Shown: positions 25,065-34,284, counted from the stretch's first letter. The stretch: 64,000 nucleotides of DNA from Ancylomarina sp. 16SWW S1-10-2 (GCF_009669305.1 NZ_SADB01000010.1:124001-188000), one strand, 5' to 3'. Notes: generated by a model not told the origin, from the letters alone. Program-made: numbers and translations.

Positions 25065-26237
25065 TTATACAGCTATTTGTGTTGTCTTTTCACATCTATC
25101 GATGGCTTTTTTTATGTTTTCTTCTGTTGCACAGAGTGAAAATCGAATGTATTTTTTCCCTTCTTGTCCAAATACAATTCCAGGAGTGGCAAATACATTT
25201 TTTTTGTAGAGTAAGAAATCAGAGAAATCTTCTCCTGATTGATATGCATCGGGTATTCTTGCCCAAACGAACATACCAACACTATTCTTTTGATATTTGC
25301 AATTTAGTTTATCGGCTAATTCCCAAACTAGATCTCTACGTTTTTTATAGTTTTTATTTAGTTCTTTATACCAGTTAGAGTCTAAGCTTAAGGCTTTACT
25401 TGCTGCAATTTGAATAGGTTTATACATACCCGAATCAAAATTGCTTTTAACTTTAAGCACATGATTAATGTTGCTTTCAGACCCACAAAGCATACCAACT
25501 CTAAATCCAGCCATATTATGAGATTTACTTAATGAATTCATCTCTAAAACATATTCACTAGCACCCTCAACTTGTAGTAAACTTTCTGGCTTTTCATTTA
25601 ATATTAAGCTGTATGGATTATCGTTAACTATAAGAATATTTTTCTTTTTTGCTAAAATAACCAATTGTTCAAAGATTTCCATATTCCCTCTGGCACCTGT
25701 TGGCATATGTGGGTAGTTTGTCCAAATCATTCTACAAGACTCGTCGCATAAAGATTCGATCTCTTGAATATCAGGTTGCCAATTATTTTCTTCTTTTAGT
25801 GTGTAAAATTTCAAATTAATATTTAAAAGTTTAGCCGCCGATAAGTATGCAGGATAGCAAGGGTTTGGAACAAGAACAGTTTCTCCTGGATTACAAAAAG
25901 CCATTGAAATGTGCATGATGCCTTCCTTCGATCCCATTAATGGTAAAATCTGATTTGCGGGATTTAATGTCACGTTATAAATCGATTTATACCAATCTGC
26001 AATAGCCTGACGGAATGTATCCAAACCACGGTATGATTGATAATGGTTACTACCTATTTGATTGCAAGCAAGTACCAATTCATTTTTTACATCGGGATGA
26101 GGAGCCATATCTGGACTACCAATACCTAAATTGATAATGTCGGCTCCATTTTCTTTAAGTTGTGCAACTTCAGCCAATTTTTTGGAGAAGTAATACTCTT
26201 CAACTTGCGATAATCTATTGGCTGTTCTAATTGTCAT
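25065..26237 (-). CDS. Class I/II PLP aminotransferase, probably aromatic
   Basis: Protein of 390 residues with the fold-type I pattern: IINLGIGSPD, YRGLDTFRQAIADWY, NPCYPAY, NYPHMPTGA, the PLP lysine in SLSKSHNMAGFRVG and the substrate Arg in YIRFSLCATEE. Its position between pheA and tyrA implies it transaminates phenylpyruvate and 4-hydroxyphenylpyruvate, or prephenate. The family also contains LL-diaminopimelate aminotransferases, so specificity is inference. I start at MTIRTANRLSQVEEYYFSKK, which overlaps the pheA stop by 11 bases and implies translational coupling; an ATG 33 bases upstream is possible. Confidence 0.88.
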   Translation of the reverse strand: MTIRTANRLSQVEEYYFSKKLAEVAQLKENGADIINLGIGSPDMAPHPDVKNELVLACNQIGSNHYQSYRGLDTFRQAIADWYKSIYNVTLNPANQILPLMGSKEGIMHISMAFCNPGETVLVPNPCYPAYLSAAKLLNINLKFYTLKEENNWQPDIQEIESLCDESCRMIWTNYPHMPTGARGNMEIFEQLVILAKKKNILIVNDNPYSLILNEKPESLLQVEGASEYVLEMNSLSKSHNMAGFRVGMLCGSESNINHVLKVKSNFDSGMYKPIQIAASKALSLDSNWYKELNKNYKKRRDLVWELADKLNCKYQKNSVGMFVWARIPDAYQSGEDFSDFLLYKKNVFATPGIVFGQEGKKYIRFSLCATEENIKKAIDRCEKTTQIAV

Positions 26238-27075
26238 GGTGATGAATTTTTGAGTAGGATTGATTGCCATTGGTGTATTCGCCTAGGATATCAAGTCTAT
26301 CTAGTTTTCTTGTTATTTCATTAATCATTTTTTTGTACTTCATTTTATCATCGAATAAAACGTCGATATAAAACTGATAATGCCAAGGTTCTCCAATTAA
26401 TGGTACTGATTCAATTTTGCTTAAATTAATATCATGAGAAGCTATTGTTGATAATATTTCGGCTAAGCTTCCTTTGTGGTTATCAAGAACCATAGCTAAA
26501 GACGCCTTATTGCTCGGTAGTTTTTTCCATTGATTATCCTTTTTTAAAATCAGGAAACGAGTGTAATTCTTTTTATTAGTCTCAATGCTTTCTGCAAGTA
26601 CTTCTAAACCGTAATGTTCGGCAGCTAAAAGACTTCCTATTGCACCTCTGTTGTCAAGGTCTTTTTCTGCAATTTCTTTCATACTTAAAGCTGTATCAAT
26701 AGAATCTACAAGATTAACATTGGGGTATTTCTTAAAGAATTGTCTTGTTTGGTTAATAGCCATATAGTGAGAATGAACTTCGTTAAGATCTTCAATTTTA
26801 GTTCCTTTTTTGGCCACTAAGTTTTGCTTAATTCTAAGATATTCTTCGCCGCAGACCACTAGTTTGTGTTCTCGTATTAGATTTAAGTTAGAGTGGATGG
26901 TGCCAGAAATAGTATTCTCAATAGCCATAATTCCGTAATCGCAATCACCATTTTTAACGGATTCTACTAAATCTGAAAAATGAAGTTTAGGTAGAATATC
27001 AATTTCATCTCCGAAATAATTCCGAGCTGCTACTTCGTGAAAGGCTCCTTTTACACCTTGTATTGCTATTTGCAT
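26227..27075 (-). CDS. pheA: Prephenate dehydratase
   Basis: Converts prephenate to phenylpyruvate. The protein has 282 residues. The catalytic domain shows AIQGVKGAFHEVAA, MAIENTISGTIHSNLNLI and the NYTRFLIL Thr-Arg-Phe motif. A C-terminal ACT domain follows (LAEILSTIASHDINLSKIESVPL...WHYQFYID), expected to bind Phe for feedback inhibition. No chorismate mutase is attached; that activity sits on the last gene of the operon. First structural gene after two leader-peptide attenuators. Confidence 0.93.
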   Translation of the reverse strand: MQIAIQGVKGAFHEVAARNYFGDEIDILPKLHFSDLVESVKNGDCDYGIMAIENTISGTIHSNLNLIREHKLVVCGEEYLRIKQNLVAKKGTKIEDLNEVHSHYMAINQTRQFFKKYPNVNLVDSIDTALSMKEIAEKDLDNRGAIGSLLAAEHYGLEVLAESIETNKKNYTRFLILKKDNQWKKLPSNKASLAMVLDNHKGSLAEILSTIASHDINLSKIESVPLIGEPWHYQFYIDVLFDDKMKYKKMINEITRKLDRLDILGEYTNGNQSYSKIHHHDN

Positions 27076-27111
27076 TTTGATTAAATTCTAGTGGTTATTA
27101 AAATTTTGGCT

Positions 27112-27142
27112 AAAAAAAATGTCTCGAGTATTTCTCCGAGAC
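27112..27142 (-). terminator. Second attenuator terminator of the pheA operon
   Basis: In the minus-strand sense, GTCTCG pairs with CGAGAC around an AT-rich loop and is followed by an A and eight T. It ends 37 bases before the pheA start and 34 bases after the stop of the second leader peptide. Confidence 0.8.
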
Positions 27143-27176
27143 GTTTTGCACATTATTCTGTTTGGTTCAGATTATG

Positions 27177-27254
27177 TCATACTAGTCTAGGGTTGCTTTT
27201 ATAATAAAAGAACCAGAAATAGAAAAAATAGTTAAATGGCATTGTTGTATTCAT
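27177..27254 (-). CDS. Second Phe/Tyr leader peptide of the pheA operon (25 residues)
   Basis: A short frame starting MNTTMPFNYFFYFWFFYYK and ending at TGA. Residues 7-18 contain six Phe, four Tyr and one Trp. A start at the internal Met5 is equally possible. In the RNA the codons TGGTTC run into a hairpin (GGTT-CTTTTAT / ATAAAAG-C-AACC, bases 27191-27214), and a terminator follows. A ribosome stalled for charged tRNA-Phe or tRNA-Tyr would sit on this hairpin, the layout of classical attenuation. It shares the core TTTCTGGTTCT with the first leader, so one likely arose from the other by duplication. Confidence 0.85.
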   Translation of the reverse strand: MNTTMPFNYFFYFWFFYYKSNPRLV

Positions 27255-27277
27255 CTGTTGTATCAAAAATTTGTGCT

Positions 27278-27310
27278 AAAAAAAAAGGCTTCGCAATTTG
27301 CGAAGCCTTT
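27278..27310 (-). terminator. First attenuator terminator of the pheA operon
   Basis: In the minus-strand sense, AAAGGCTTCGCAA pairs with TTGCGAAGCCTTT and nine T follow: a very strong intrinsic terminator. It lies 42 bases after the stop of the first leader peptide and before the second leader peptide. Confidence 0.9.
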
Positions 27311-27352
27311 AAAATATTTTGTTGTAATATTTACATAAGAGGTTCCGCTTTA

Positions 27353-27403
27353 TCATTTGATAAAGTAAAAATAGAACCAGAAACGGATGTTTATTACAGT
27401 CAT
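27353..27403 (-). CDS. First Phe/Tyr leader peptide of the pheA operon (16 residues)
   Basis: The frame reads MTVINIRFWFYFYFIK and stops. Seven consecutive codons are F-W-F-Y-F-Y-F, far beyond chance for 16 residues. It begins about 20 bases after a promoter (27424-27454). Its end overlaps an RNA hairpin (CTTTATCA / TGATAAAG, bases 27348-27365), and GGTTC inside the Phe codons can pair with a later GAACC. A strong terminator follows. The layout fits ribosome-stalling attenuation sensitive to Phe and Tyr supply. Confidence 0.9.
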   Translation of the reverse strand: MTVINIRFWFYFYFIK

Positions 27404-27423
27404 TTTGTTTTGTTTTAGTGAAC

Positions 27424-27454
27424 GCAATGTAGGAGAGATTTTTTAAGCATGCAA
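27424..27454 (-). promoter_or_regulatory. Predicted promoter of the pheA leader
   Basis: In the minus-strand sense, TTG, 20 bases, then TACATTGC, which agrees with the -7 pattern TAnnTTTG at six of eight positions. It would start RNA about 15 bases before the first leader peptide. Confidence 0.5.
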
Positions 27455-27660
27455 GAAAAAAAATGAATTAATTTATGAAATCGATTGCATCTAAAGCTTG
27501 AATTAATATGTGAACTATATTTTAAAGTGTTACTAAGTGTTTATATTCAAACATTTATGAATTGATTGAAATTTCATAAAGCATATGGTCTGTATATCTC
27601 TTATAAATTCTTTAAATTAGCATTTTTAGTAAAAGAACCTACGATCCCTAAATTTTAAGA

Positions 27661-30600
27661 ATGAATGAATCCGTTTTAAATGCTTTAATGAAATTGTTTG
27701 CCATTATTGTGGATGAGCAGAAACGTGGATTTGAATTAGCTGCTAGAGAAGTAGTTTCTAATTATCTCGAAACTAGATTTTCTCAAGAGTGGCAGGAGAG
27801 ATATTTAAGTAATTTTGACACTTTCTTAAAGGAATCCTATTATGCTACAGAGGATTTTGATTATAAGATGGTTAAACATAGACAAATACATAAGGTTTGT
27901 CTTGGTATATTGGAAGAAGTTGATCAAGAACAGAAAGTATGGATTTTACTTCAGTTACTTGAATTTATTGATGATTCTGAATTTATTGGTGAAGAGGTTT
28001 TAGACTTTGCTCATACGGTAGCAGCATCGTTTAAAATTTCGGCAGAAGAATTCGAATTAGCTCAAAAATTTATTTTTGGTGATGAATATTCTATTCCATT
28101 TAATGAAAATTTACTTTTAATAGACAGTAATAAAAATTTTAAATATGATCAGGTAAAACATATTTGTGAACCGAAACTTCGTGGTCGTGTTTTTGTTCTT
28201 CGTATTAGGAGTACTAAAACTTATTTAATTAAGTATTTTGGAGAGCACAATCTCTTTTTAAATGGACATAATGTCAAAAATGACCGTAGTTATACGATAA
28301 CCTTTGGTTCGGTGATTCGATCATCTCGAATTGACCCAATATACTATACTCAAATTGTATCTGAATTTTTAGAACGAGAGGATACGGCTCAAATTAGTAT
28401 TGTTGCGAAGAACATAGAGTTCAAGTTTAAGGGAACTGATAATGGTGTTCATCCATTTAGTTTTGAGGCTTCATCGGGACAGTTGATTGGAATAATGGGA
28501 GGTAGTGGTACTGGAAAATCTACACTTTTGAATGTTTTAAATGGTAATCTTCCTCTCAATTCGGGTCATATTTGGATAAATGGTTATGATCTTCATACAG
28601 AAAAGGAGAAGTTAGCTGGAATTATAGGTTATGTTCCTCAGGATGATTTATTACTTGAGGAATTAACTGTTTTTGAAAACCTATATTATAATGCTAAGCT
28701 ATGTTTTGAGAAGTTTTCTGAGAAAGATATTTATAAAATTATTGAGGATACATTAGATAAATTTGATTTAATTGAAGCGAGAGACTTAAAAGTTGGAGAT
28801 CCAATCAACAAAATCTTAAGTGGGGGACAGCGTAAGCGTTTAAATATCGCTTTGGAAATGATGCGACTTCCTTATGTTTTATTTGTCGATGAGCCAACTT
28901 CAGGTTTATCTAGTATGGATTCTGAAAAAGTAATGCTTTTATTGAAGCGACAAACGCTTAAGGGGCGTTTAGTGATGTGTAATATTCATCAACCTTCTTC
29001 TGATATTTTCAAATTGCTTGATTTATTAATTATTATGGATCAAGGAGGGCGAGTTATTTATTCTGGAAATCCTGTTGAAGCCATCGTTTATTTTAAAACT
29101 CAGAGTCATTTTGTGAATGCTGAAGAGAGTGAGTGTATTACCTGTGGTAACGTTAACTCAGAGCAAATTTTTAGAATTATAGAGTCTAAAATGACGAATG
29201 AGTATGGTAAGCAAATTCGTAAACGAAAGAGAGGTCCTGAAGAATGGTACAAATGTTATAAGGAAAAAATAAAAAGTGAAAAAGCAATAGAAGCTCCAAA
29301 AGAGAAATCTGTTTTGCCTGAGAATTATTTTAAAATTCCTCAACGTTACAAGCAGTTGAAGATATACTTATCTCGAGATATTACTGCTAAGTTAAGTAAT
29401 CTTCAATATATGATGATTACGCTGTTTGAAGCACCTCTATTAGCAGTAATATTAGGCTATTTTACCAAATATATTAGTGGTTCGTTAACAGATCCTAATG
29501 CTTATATATTTGCTAAGAATGAGAATATCCCTTCGTATATTTTTATGGCTGTAGTTGTTGCTCTTTTTTTAGGTTTGATTAATTCAGCTGAAGAGATTTT
29601 GCATGATAGAAGAATTATAAAACGGGAATTATTTCTGAATTTGAGTCGGTGGAGTTATATCAATGCCAAGGTTCTTGTTATGCTTGCTATTTCGGCTATT
29701 CAGAGTTTGTTTTTTGTTTTGATAGCTAATTCTATTTTAGAGATTAAGGGGTTGGACTTTGAATATTGGTTGATGCTATTTACTGTTTCTGCCTGTGCCA
29801 ATTTGATTGGTTTAAACTTGTCAGCTTCATTAAATTCGGTGGTTGCTGTTTATGTTTCTATTCCTTTTATTTTAGTCCCTCAACTCTTATTTTCAGGAGT
29901 TATTGTTAATTATAACAAATTACATCCAAGCATTACAACACAAAAGTATGTACCTGTTTGTGGGGATCTTATGACATCCAGATGGGCTTATGAAGCTTTG
30001 ATGGTTGAGCAGTTTAGTAGAAATGATTTTCAAGAACAATTTTTCGATTTTGAGAAGAAAATGAGTGATGCTTCTTATAAAGCTTCTTTCTTGATTCCAG
30101 AATTATCACAGCGTTATCAGAATTTGGTTCGTAAGGGAGGATCTAATTTTAATTCAGATAAGAAAATGAAATTACTTCGCCATGAGTTTCTTAAACTGGC
30201 TGAAATTGAACCCCAACCTAAGGATGTTTCTATTTCCAATGCAGATTCTGTAAATCAATGGCTTGATGATTTGCAACAAATTTTTTGGTCTAGATATTCT
30301 CGTGCCTCTAGGATGCGTGATAATACATACAAAAGATTATTGAAGGAATATGATGGTTCAGAAAATCTGTTTGCTTTTAAACAAGATTATCATAACGATG
30401 CTGTTGAAAAAGTTGTTTTAAATAAGCTTGAGTTGAACAAATTTACCGAATATAAAGGTGAATTGGTTCAGTTAAAAGATCCGATATTTAAATCGCCAGA
30501 ACATCACTTTGGACGAGCACATTTTTATGCCGCAGAGAAACGTATAGGCAATTATTTAATACAAACTTTTTGGTTTAATTTAATTTTTATTTGGCTTACA

Positions 30601-30723
30601 ACAGCATTCTTTTATTTGACTCTTTATCTCGACTTCTTTAGAAGATTCTTTGTTTACGCTGAGAGATTGTGGTTGAAAATTGTACCATATGGAGAATTTA
30701 AAATTCGATTGAAGAGACAGTAA
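27661..30723 (+). CDS. ABCG-type ABC transporter with N-terminal TerB-like and FHA-like regions
   Basis: Protein of 1020 residues joining nucleotide-binding and membrane domains in one chain. Residues ~1-150 are helical and TerB-like; ~175-225 resemble an FHA domain (RGRVFVLRIRSTKTYLIKYFG..LFLNGHNV). The ABC domain follows: Walker A GGSGTGKST (about 280-288), the signature LSGGQRKRLNIALEM, Walker B VLFVDEPTSGLSSMD and the switch NIHQPSS. A charged linker with CITC leads to an ABC2-type membrane region (about 570-750: MMITLFEAPLLAVILGYF, IFMAVVVALFLGLINS, SIPFILVPQLLFSGVIVNYNKL). A large soluble insert and one last hydrophobic hairpin (FWFNLIFIWLTTAFFYLTLYLDFF) end it. The substrate is unknown. 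It lies alone between the Phe/Tyr and trp operons. Confidence 0.85.
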   Translation: MNESVLNALMKLFAIIVDEQKRGFELAAREVVSNYLETRFSQEWQERYLSNFDTFLKESYYATEDFDYKMVKHRQIHKVCLGILEEVDQEQKVWILLQLLEFIDDSEFIGEEVLDFAHTVAASFKISAEEFELAQKFIFGDEYSIPFNENLLLIDSNKNFKYDQVKHICEPKLRGRVFVLRIRSTKTYLIKYFGEHNLFLNGHNVKNDRSYTITFGSVIRSSRIDPIYYTQIVSEFLEREDTAQISIVAKNIEFKFKGTDNGVHPFSFEASSGQLIGIMGGSGTGKSTLLNVLNGNLPLNSGHIWINGYDLHTEKEKLAGIIGYVPQDDLLLEELTVFENLYYNAKLCFEKFSEKDIYKIIEDTLDKFDLIEARDLKVGDPINKILSGGQRKRLNIALEMMRLPYVLFVDEPTSGLSSMDSEKVMLLLKRQTLKGRLVMCNIHQPSSDIFKLLDLLIIMDQGGRVIYSGNPVEAIVYFKTQSHFVNAEESECITCGNVNSEQIFRIIESKMTNEYGKQIRKRKRGPEEWYKCYKEKIKSEKAIEAPKEKSVLPENYFKIPQRYKQLKIYLSRDITAKLSNLQYMMITLFEAPLLAVILGYFTKYISGSLTDPNAYIFAKNENIPSYIFMAVVVALFLGLINSAEEILHDRRIIKRELFLNLSRWSYINAKVLVMLAISAIQSLFFVLIANSILEIKGLDFEYWLMLFTVSACANLIGLNLSASLNSVVAVYVSIPFILVPQLLFSGVIVNYNKLHPSITTQKYVPVCGDLMTSRWAYEALMVEQFSRNDFQEQFFDFEKKMSDASYKASFLIPELSQRYQNLVRKGGSNFNSDKKMKLLRHEFLKLAEIEPQPKDVSISNADSVNQWLDDLQQIFWSRYSRASRMRDNTYKRLLKEYDGSENLFAFKQDYHNDAVEKVVLNKLELNKFTEYKGELVQLKDPIFKSPEHHFGRAHFYAAEKRIGNYLIQTFWFNLIFIWLTTAFFYLTLYLDFFRRFFVYAERLWLKIVPYGEFKIRLKRQ

Positions 30724-30743
30724 CTATTAAAGCGTTAGATATT

Positions 30744-30786
30744 AAAAACCTCTGCTACCTTTCTATTAAGTAGCAGAGCTTTTTCT
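30744..30786. terminator. Bidirectional terminator between the ABCG gene and trpA
   Basis: CTCTGCTAC pairs with GTAGCAGAG around an 11-base loop, extended by A-run and T-run flanks. It can end both the plus-strand transporter mRNA and the minus-strand trp mRNA. Confidence 0.85.
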
Positions 30787-30797
30787 CTTTTAGAATT

Positions 30798-31547
30798 TTA
30801 TTTTATGCTATTGATAAAACTTTTAGCCTCATTTTTCTCTAGAGCTTTAATAAAAGCAGTTCCAATTATTGCGCCATCAGCATATTGACAAGCATATTCA
30901 AAACTCTCTTTATTATTGATTCCAAATCCTATAAGACTGGGGCTTTCAATCTGTTTAATTCTATCAAAATAGGTATTTTGTTTTTCATTAACTTTCATAC
31001 TACCTCCTGTTGTAGCTGATGATGATACTAGATAAAGAAAGCCTTGAGTTGATGAAATTAGTTTTTGAAGACGCTTTTCTTCAGTTTCAGGGCAAGCCAA
31101 AAGGACATTGTAAACACCATATTTTTCGAATTCTGATTTGTAATGTAATTCGAACTCATCGAGAGGAAGATCTGGGACAATAAGTCCATCGATTCCTATA
31201 TTTTCACATTCTTTCAAGAAATTTTCTACGCCATAATTGTAAATCGTATTCCAGTAACCCATTAAAACTAAAGGGATATCTACAGTTTTACGAACCGACT
31301 TTAGTTGTTCTAAAAGCAGTCGTAGTTTCATGCCATTATCTAAGGCTTGTTTTGCAGCTGCTTGAATTGCCGGTCCATCTGCTAAAGGATCTGAGAATGG
31401 AATGCCAATTTCAACCATATCTACGCCTGCTTTTTGTAGCAATTCAAGATTAGGAACGGTGTCGTTTAAGTTTGGGTATCCAGCAGGAAAATAGATGGAT
31501 AATATATCTTGTTTTTTATTTTGAAATAAACTGTCTATTCTGTTCAT
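30798..31547 (-). CDS. trpA: Tryptophan synthase alpha chain
   Basis: Cleaves indole-3-glycerol phosphate to indole, passed to the beta subunit. TIM barrel of 249 residues: the catalytic Glu is in MVEIGIPFSDPLADGPAIQAA, the second catalytic acidic residue in GLIVPDLPLDE, and the phosphate site in GFGINNKESF. Last gene of the trp operon. Eighty bases, including a short AT-rich direct repeat, separate it from trpB. Confidence 0.95.
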   Translation of the reverse strand: MNRIDSLFQNKKQDILSIYFPAGYPNLNDTVPNLELLQKAGVDMVEIGIPFSDPLADGPAIQAAAKQALDNGMKLRLLLEQLKSVRKTVDIPLVLMGYWNTIYNYGVENFLKECENIGIDGLIVPDLPLDEFELHYKSEFEKYGVYNVLLACPETEEKRLQKLISSTQGFLYLVSSSATTGGSMKVNEKQNTYFDRIKQIESPSLIGFGINNKESFEYACQYADGAIIGTAFIKALEKNEAKSFINSIK

Positions 31548-31603
31548 GAGATGATGTATTAATGCATTAATTTGTTTTTGAGTGAGTTTGAAGTGTTTTG
31601 TTT

Positions 31604-31638
31604 AATTCATAACTCTAAATTCATAACTCATAATTCTA
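31604..31638. repeat. Short AT-rich direct repeats at the end of trpB
   Basis: AATTCATAACTCTA is followed at once by AATTCATAACTCATAATTCT, a pattern of slipped AATTCATAACT units that overlaps the trpB stop. Similar simple AT repeats occur at 53819-53877. Confidence 0.55.
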
Positions 31639-32806
31639 AATGTGTCATATAGGTTTCCATATCCTTATCGCCACGACCGGATACAATAACGACAACCACC
31701 TCGTCTTTTTTAAACTGGATTTTATCCAAGGCCGCTAAAGCGTGGGCAGATTCTAAGGCAGGAATTATACCTTCATTAAGGGCTAAATCTTTAGCAGCCT
31801 TAAGCGCATCATCATCAGTAGCACTTATATATTTAACGCGACCTGTTTTTGCTAAGTGAGCATGTACTGGCCCAACTCCCGGGTAGTCTAATCCTGCCGA
31901 AATTGAGTATGGTTCTATAATTTGACCATCATCATCTTGCATAAGCAGTGTTTTGCTTCCATGTATAAAACCAGTTGTACCAATGGTTATAGTTGCTGCT
32001 GTTTCTGAAGAATCAATTCCTTTTCCTGCAGCTTCTACTGCTATTAACTTAACTTCTTTATCATCTATATAATGGTAAAAAGCACCAGCGGCATTACTGC
32101 CTCCGCCTACACAGGCGATTATGCAATCAGGATTTTCTCTACCTTGTTCTGTTACCAATTGTTTTTTAATTTCTTCCGAAATAATTGATTGTAATCGACT
32201 AACCATATCAGGATAAGGATGTGGACCTACTACTGAGCCAATAAGGTAGAATGAGTGTGGATTTGCAATCCAATCTCGAATAGCCTCGTTGGTTGCATCT
32301 TTAAGTGTTTGGTTTCCCGATGTAGAAGGAATTACTGTAGCACCTAACATTTTCATTCGAGCCACATTTGGTGCCTGTCTTTCCACATCCAAAGCTCCCA
32401 TATGAACCACACATTCGAGTCCAAATAGTGCACAAACAGTTGCGGTTGCTACACCGTGTTGACCAGCTCCCGTTTCAGCAATTATGCGTTTTTTACCTAG
32501 GTGTTTGGCTACGAGTATTTGTCCAATTGTATTGTTTATTTTGTGTGCTCCTGTATGCGTTAAATCTTCTCGTTTTAAGTAGACCTGCGTTTTATATTTT
32601 GCTGACAGATTAGTCGCATAAGTAAGTGGAGTAGGTCGTCCTACATAATTGTCGAGCAAACGTGCGTATTCCGATTTAAAATTTTCTGATTCGAGTATAT
32701 CTAAATAGGCATTTTCGAGTTCGTCTAAATTTCTACGAAGGAGCTCTGGGATATATGCTCCTCCAAATTCACCGTAAAAGCCTTTGTTATCAATCTGATT
32801 ATTCAT
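31628..32806 (-). CDS. trpB: Tryptophan synthase beta chain
   Basis: Condenses indole with serine to make Trp, using PLP. The protein has 392 residues. The PLP lysine lies in [18 protein letters not shown], the phosphate-binding loop is [10 protein letters not shown], and other blocks are GETGAGQHG-like ([13 protein letters not shown]) and [11 protein letters not shown]. It is a standard TrpB1 partner of TrpA, with trpF 36 bases upstream. Confidence 0.96.
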   Translation of the reverse strand: MNNQIDNKGFYGEFGGAYIPELLRRNLDELENAYLDILESENFKSEYARLLDNYVGRPTPLTYATNLSAKYKTQVYLKREDLTHTGAHKINNTIGQILVAKHLGKKRIIAETGAGQHGVATATVCALFGLECVVHMGALDVERQAPNVARMKMLGATVIPSTSGNQTLKDATNEAIRDWIANPHSFYLIGSVVGPHPYPDMVSRLQSIISEEIKKQLVTEQGRENPDCIIACVGGGSNAAGAFYHYIDDKEVKLIAVEAAGKGIDSSETAATITIGTTGFIHGSKTLLMQDDDGQIIEPYSISAGLDYPGVGPVHAHLAKTGRVKYISATDDDALKAAKDLALNEGIIPALESAHALAALDKIQFKKDEVVVVIVSGRGDKDMETYMTHLEL

Positions 32807-32842
32807 CTTGTATATTGTTTTTGAGGTAGAAGTTGTTATTTG

Positions 32843-33481
32843 TTAATCGTTGTTTGTTTTTAACTGGTTGCAAAATGTATTAATAAGTGGAACATTCTTT
32901 AAACCAGGTTTGTCTTCGAATCCTGAATTAATATCAAAGGCAAAAAGTTGAGGGTGATTCAATTTTTGTAATTGTTGAATATCTTCGGGCTTTATACCTC
33001 CGCTAAGGAAAAAAGGCTTATTCCCTTTGTATTTCTCCAACAGAGTCCAGTCAAATTTTCTGCCACTACCACCATAATTCTTCGACGAGGTGTCAAATAG
33101 ATAATAATCAGCAACTGATTCATAAGCCTCTAATTGATTAAAATCAAACTCTTCATCCATTTGAAATGCTTTGATAATCCCAAAACCAAGTTTTTTTAGG
33201 TCGCTGCAATACTGAGGTTTTTCGTCGCCATGGCATTGAATAAAATCAAATTCATTTTCGTAATCTTTAAGTGTCCATAGAATATCTTCCGAACGAGCAT
33301 TTACAAAAACGGCTATCTTTTTGATATGCTTGGGTATCTTACTAATAATTTCTTTGTTAAGGGTATCTCCAACGAAACGTTTCGATCTTTCAACAAAAAT
33401 GAAGCCCATAAAATCGACATCAAGTTTAGCTATACCTTCTATATTTTCTGGACTTTTAAGTCCGCATACTTTTAGTTTCAT
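32843..33481 (-). CDS. trpF: Phosphoribosylanthranilate isomerase
   Basis: Amadori rearrangement step of Trp synthesis. The protein has 212 residues. KVCGLKSPENIEGIAKLDVDFMGFIFVERSKRFV carries the catalytic Cys near the N-terminus; the catalytic Asp is in YLFDTSSKNYGGSGRKFDW, and the phosphate-binding end is FLSGGIKPEDI...FDINSGFEDKPGLKN. It starts 10 bases after the trpC stop. Confidence 0.94.
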   Translation of the reverse strand: MKLKVCGLKSPENIEGIAKLDVDFMGFIFVERSKRFVGDTLNKEIISKIPKHIKKIAVFVNARSEDILWTLKDYENEFDFIQCHGDEKPQYCSDLKKLGFGIIKAFQMDEEFDFNQLEAYESVADYYLFDTSSKNYGGSGRKFDWTLLEKYKGNKPFFLSGGIKPEDIQQLQKLNHPQLFAFDINSGFEDKPGLKNVPLINTFCNQLKTNND

Positions 33482-33491
33482 AGTTTTAGTA

Positions 33492-34280
33492 TTAAAGACT
33501 TAGCTTATGTGTTAATTCAGAACATATTTCACCAGGATTATCGTGTTTCATAAAGTATTCGCCAATTAGAAAGGCTTGAAAGCCATTTGATCTTAAAAAG
33601 CGAATGTCACTTTCTCCTTTAATACCGCTTTCAGCAACTTTTACGAAAGTATTAGGGATTTGTTCCGACAATTTTATGGAATGATTTAGATCTACAGAGA
33701 AGTCTTTTAAGTTGCGATTGTTTATGCCAACCAAGTCTATTAATGGGTTAATGCGATCCAACTCTTCTTCATTGTGAATCTCCAAAAGAATCTCTAAGCC
33801 TAAATCTTTAGCAATTTTACTCATGTTTTCCACTTCTTGGGGAGTTAGAATTGCTGCTATTAATAGAATTAAATCTGCACCCATTGCTTTGCTTTGATAG
33901 ACCTGATAAGGATCTATTAAGAAATCCTTACGCAAAAGTGGTATATTAAGGTATTTTCTAGCATTTTGAAAATCATCATCACGTGCTCCAAAAAAGGTTT
34001 TGTCTGTTAAAACAGATACTATCGATACATTTGCTTCTTGGTACGATTCAAGTACTTTTTTAATGTTAGCATCCGCATTAATTGGTCCTTTCTTAGGCGA
34101 TTGTCTTTTAAATTCAGATATAATCCCAGATTTCTTCTCGTTTAAGATTGCTGTCTTTGCCGAATAACAAGTTCGATTAAAGAGCGCTTGTTTCTTAAGC
34201 TCATCAATGCTGAATTGTGTCTTAAGAAGGGCGACTTCTTTATGTTTTTGTTCTACAATAGTGCGTAATATATCGTGCAT
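33492..34280 (-). CDS. trpC: Indole-3-glycerol phosphate synthase
   Basis: Ring-closing decarboxylation step of Trp synthesis. TIM barrel of 262 residues: the catalytic Lys/Glu pairs lie in SGIISEFKRQSPKKGPIN and IPLLRKDFLIDPYQVYQSKAMGADLILLI; other blocks are EILLEIHNEEELDRI, LVGINNRNL and VAESGIKGESDIRFL. It is monofunctional, since trpF is a separate gene. I begin at MHDILRTIVEQKHKEV, four bases after the trpD stop. An upstream in-frame ATG would overlap trpD and adds a non-family N-terminus. Confidence 0.94.
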   Translation of the reverse strand: MHDILRTIVEQKHKEVALLKTQFSIDELKKQALFNRTCYSAKTAILNEKKSGIISEFKRQSPKKGPINADANIKKVLESYQEANVSIVSVLTDKTFFGARDDDFQNARKYLNIPLLRKDFLIDPYQVYQSKAMGADLILLIAAILTPQEVENMSKIAKDLGLEILLEIHNEEELDRINPLIDLVGINNRNLKDFSVDLNHSIKLSEQIPNTFVKVAESGIKGESDIRFLRSNGFQAFLIGEYFMKHDNPGEICSELTHKLSL

Positions 34281-34284
34281 AATT

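Noticed and set aside
27236-27418. 60-residue plus-strand open frame upstream of the ABCG gene
   Set aside because: It is the reverse side of the two-attenuator leader of the pheA operon and includes the terminator hairpin.
27112-27454. T-box riboswitch for the pheA operon
   Set aside because: No T-box consensus (AGGGTGGNACCGCG-like) is present; the aromatic leader peptides explain the terminators better.
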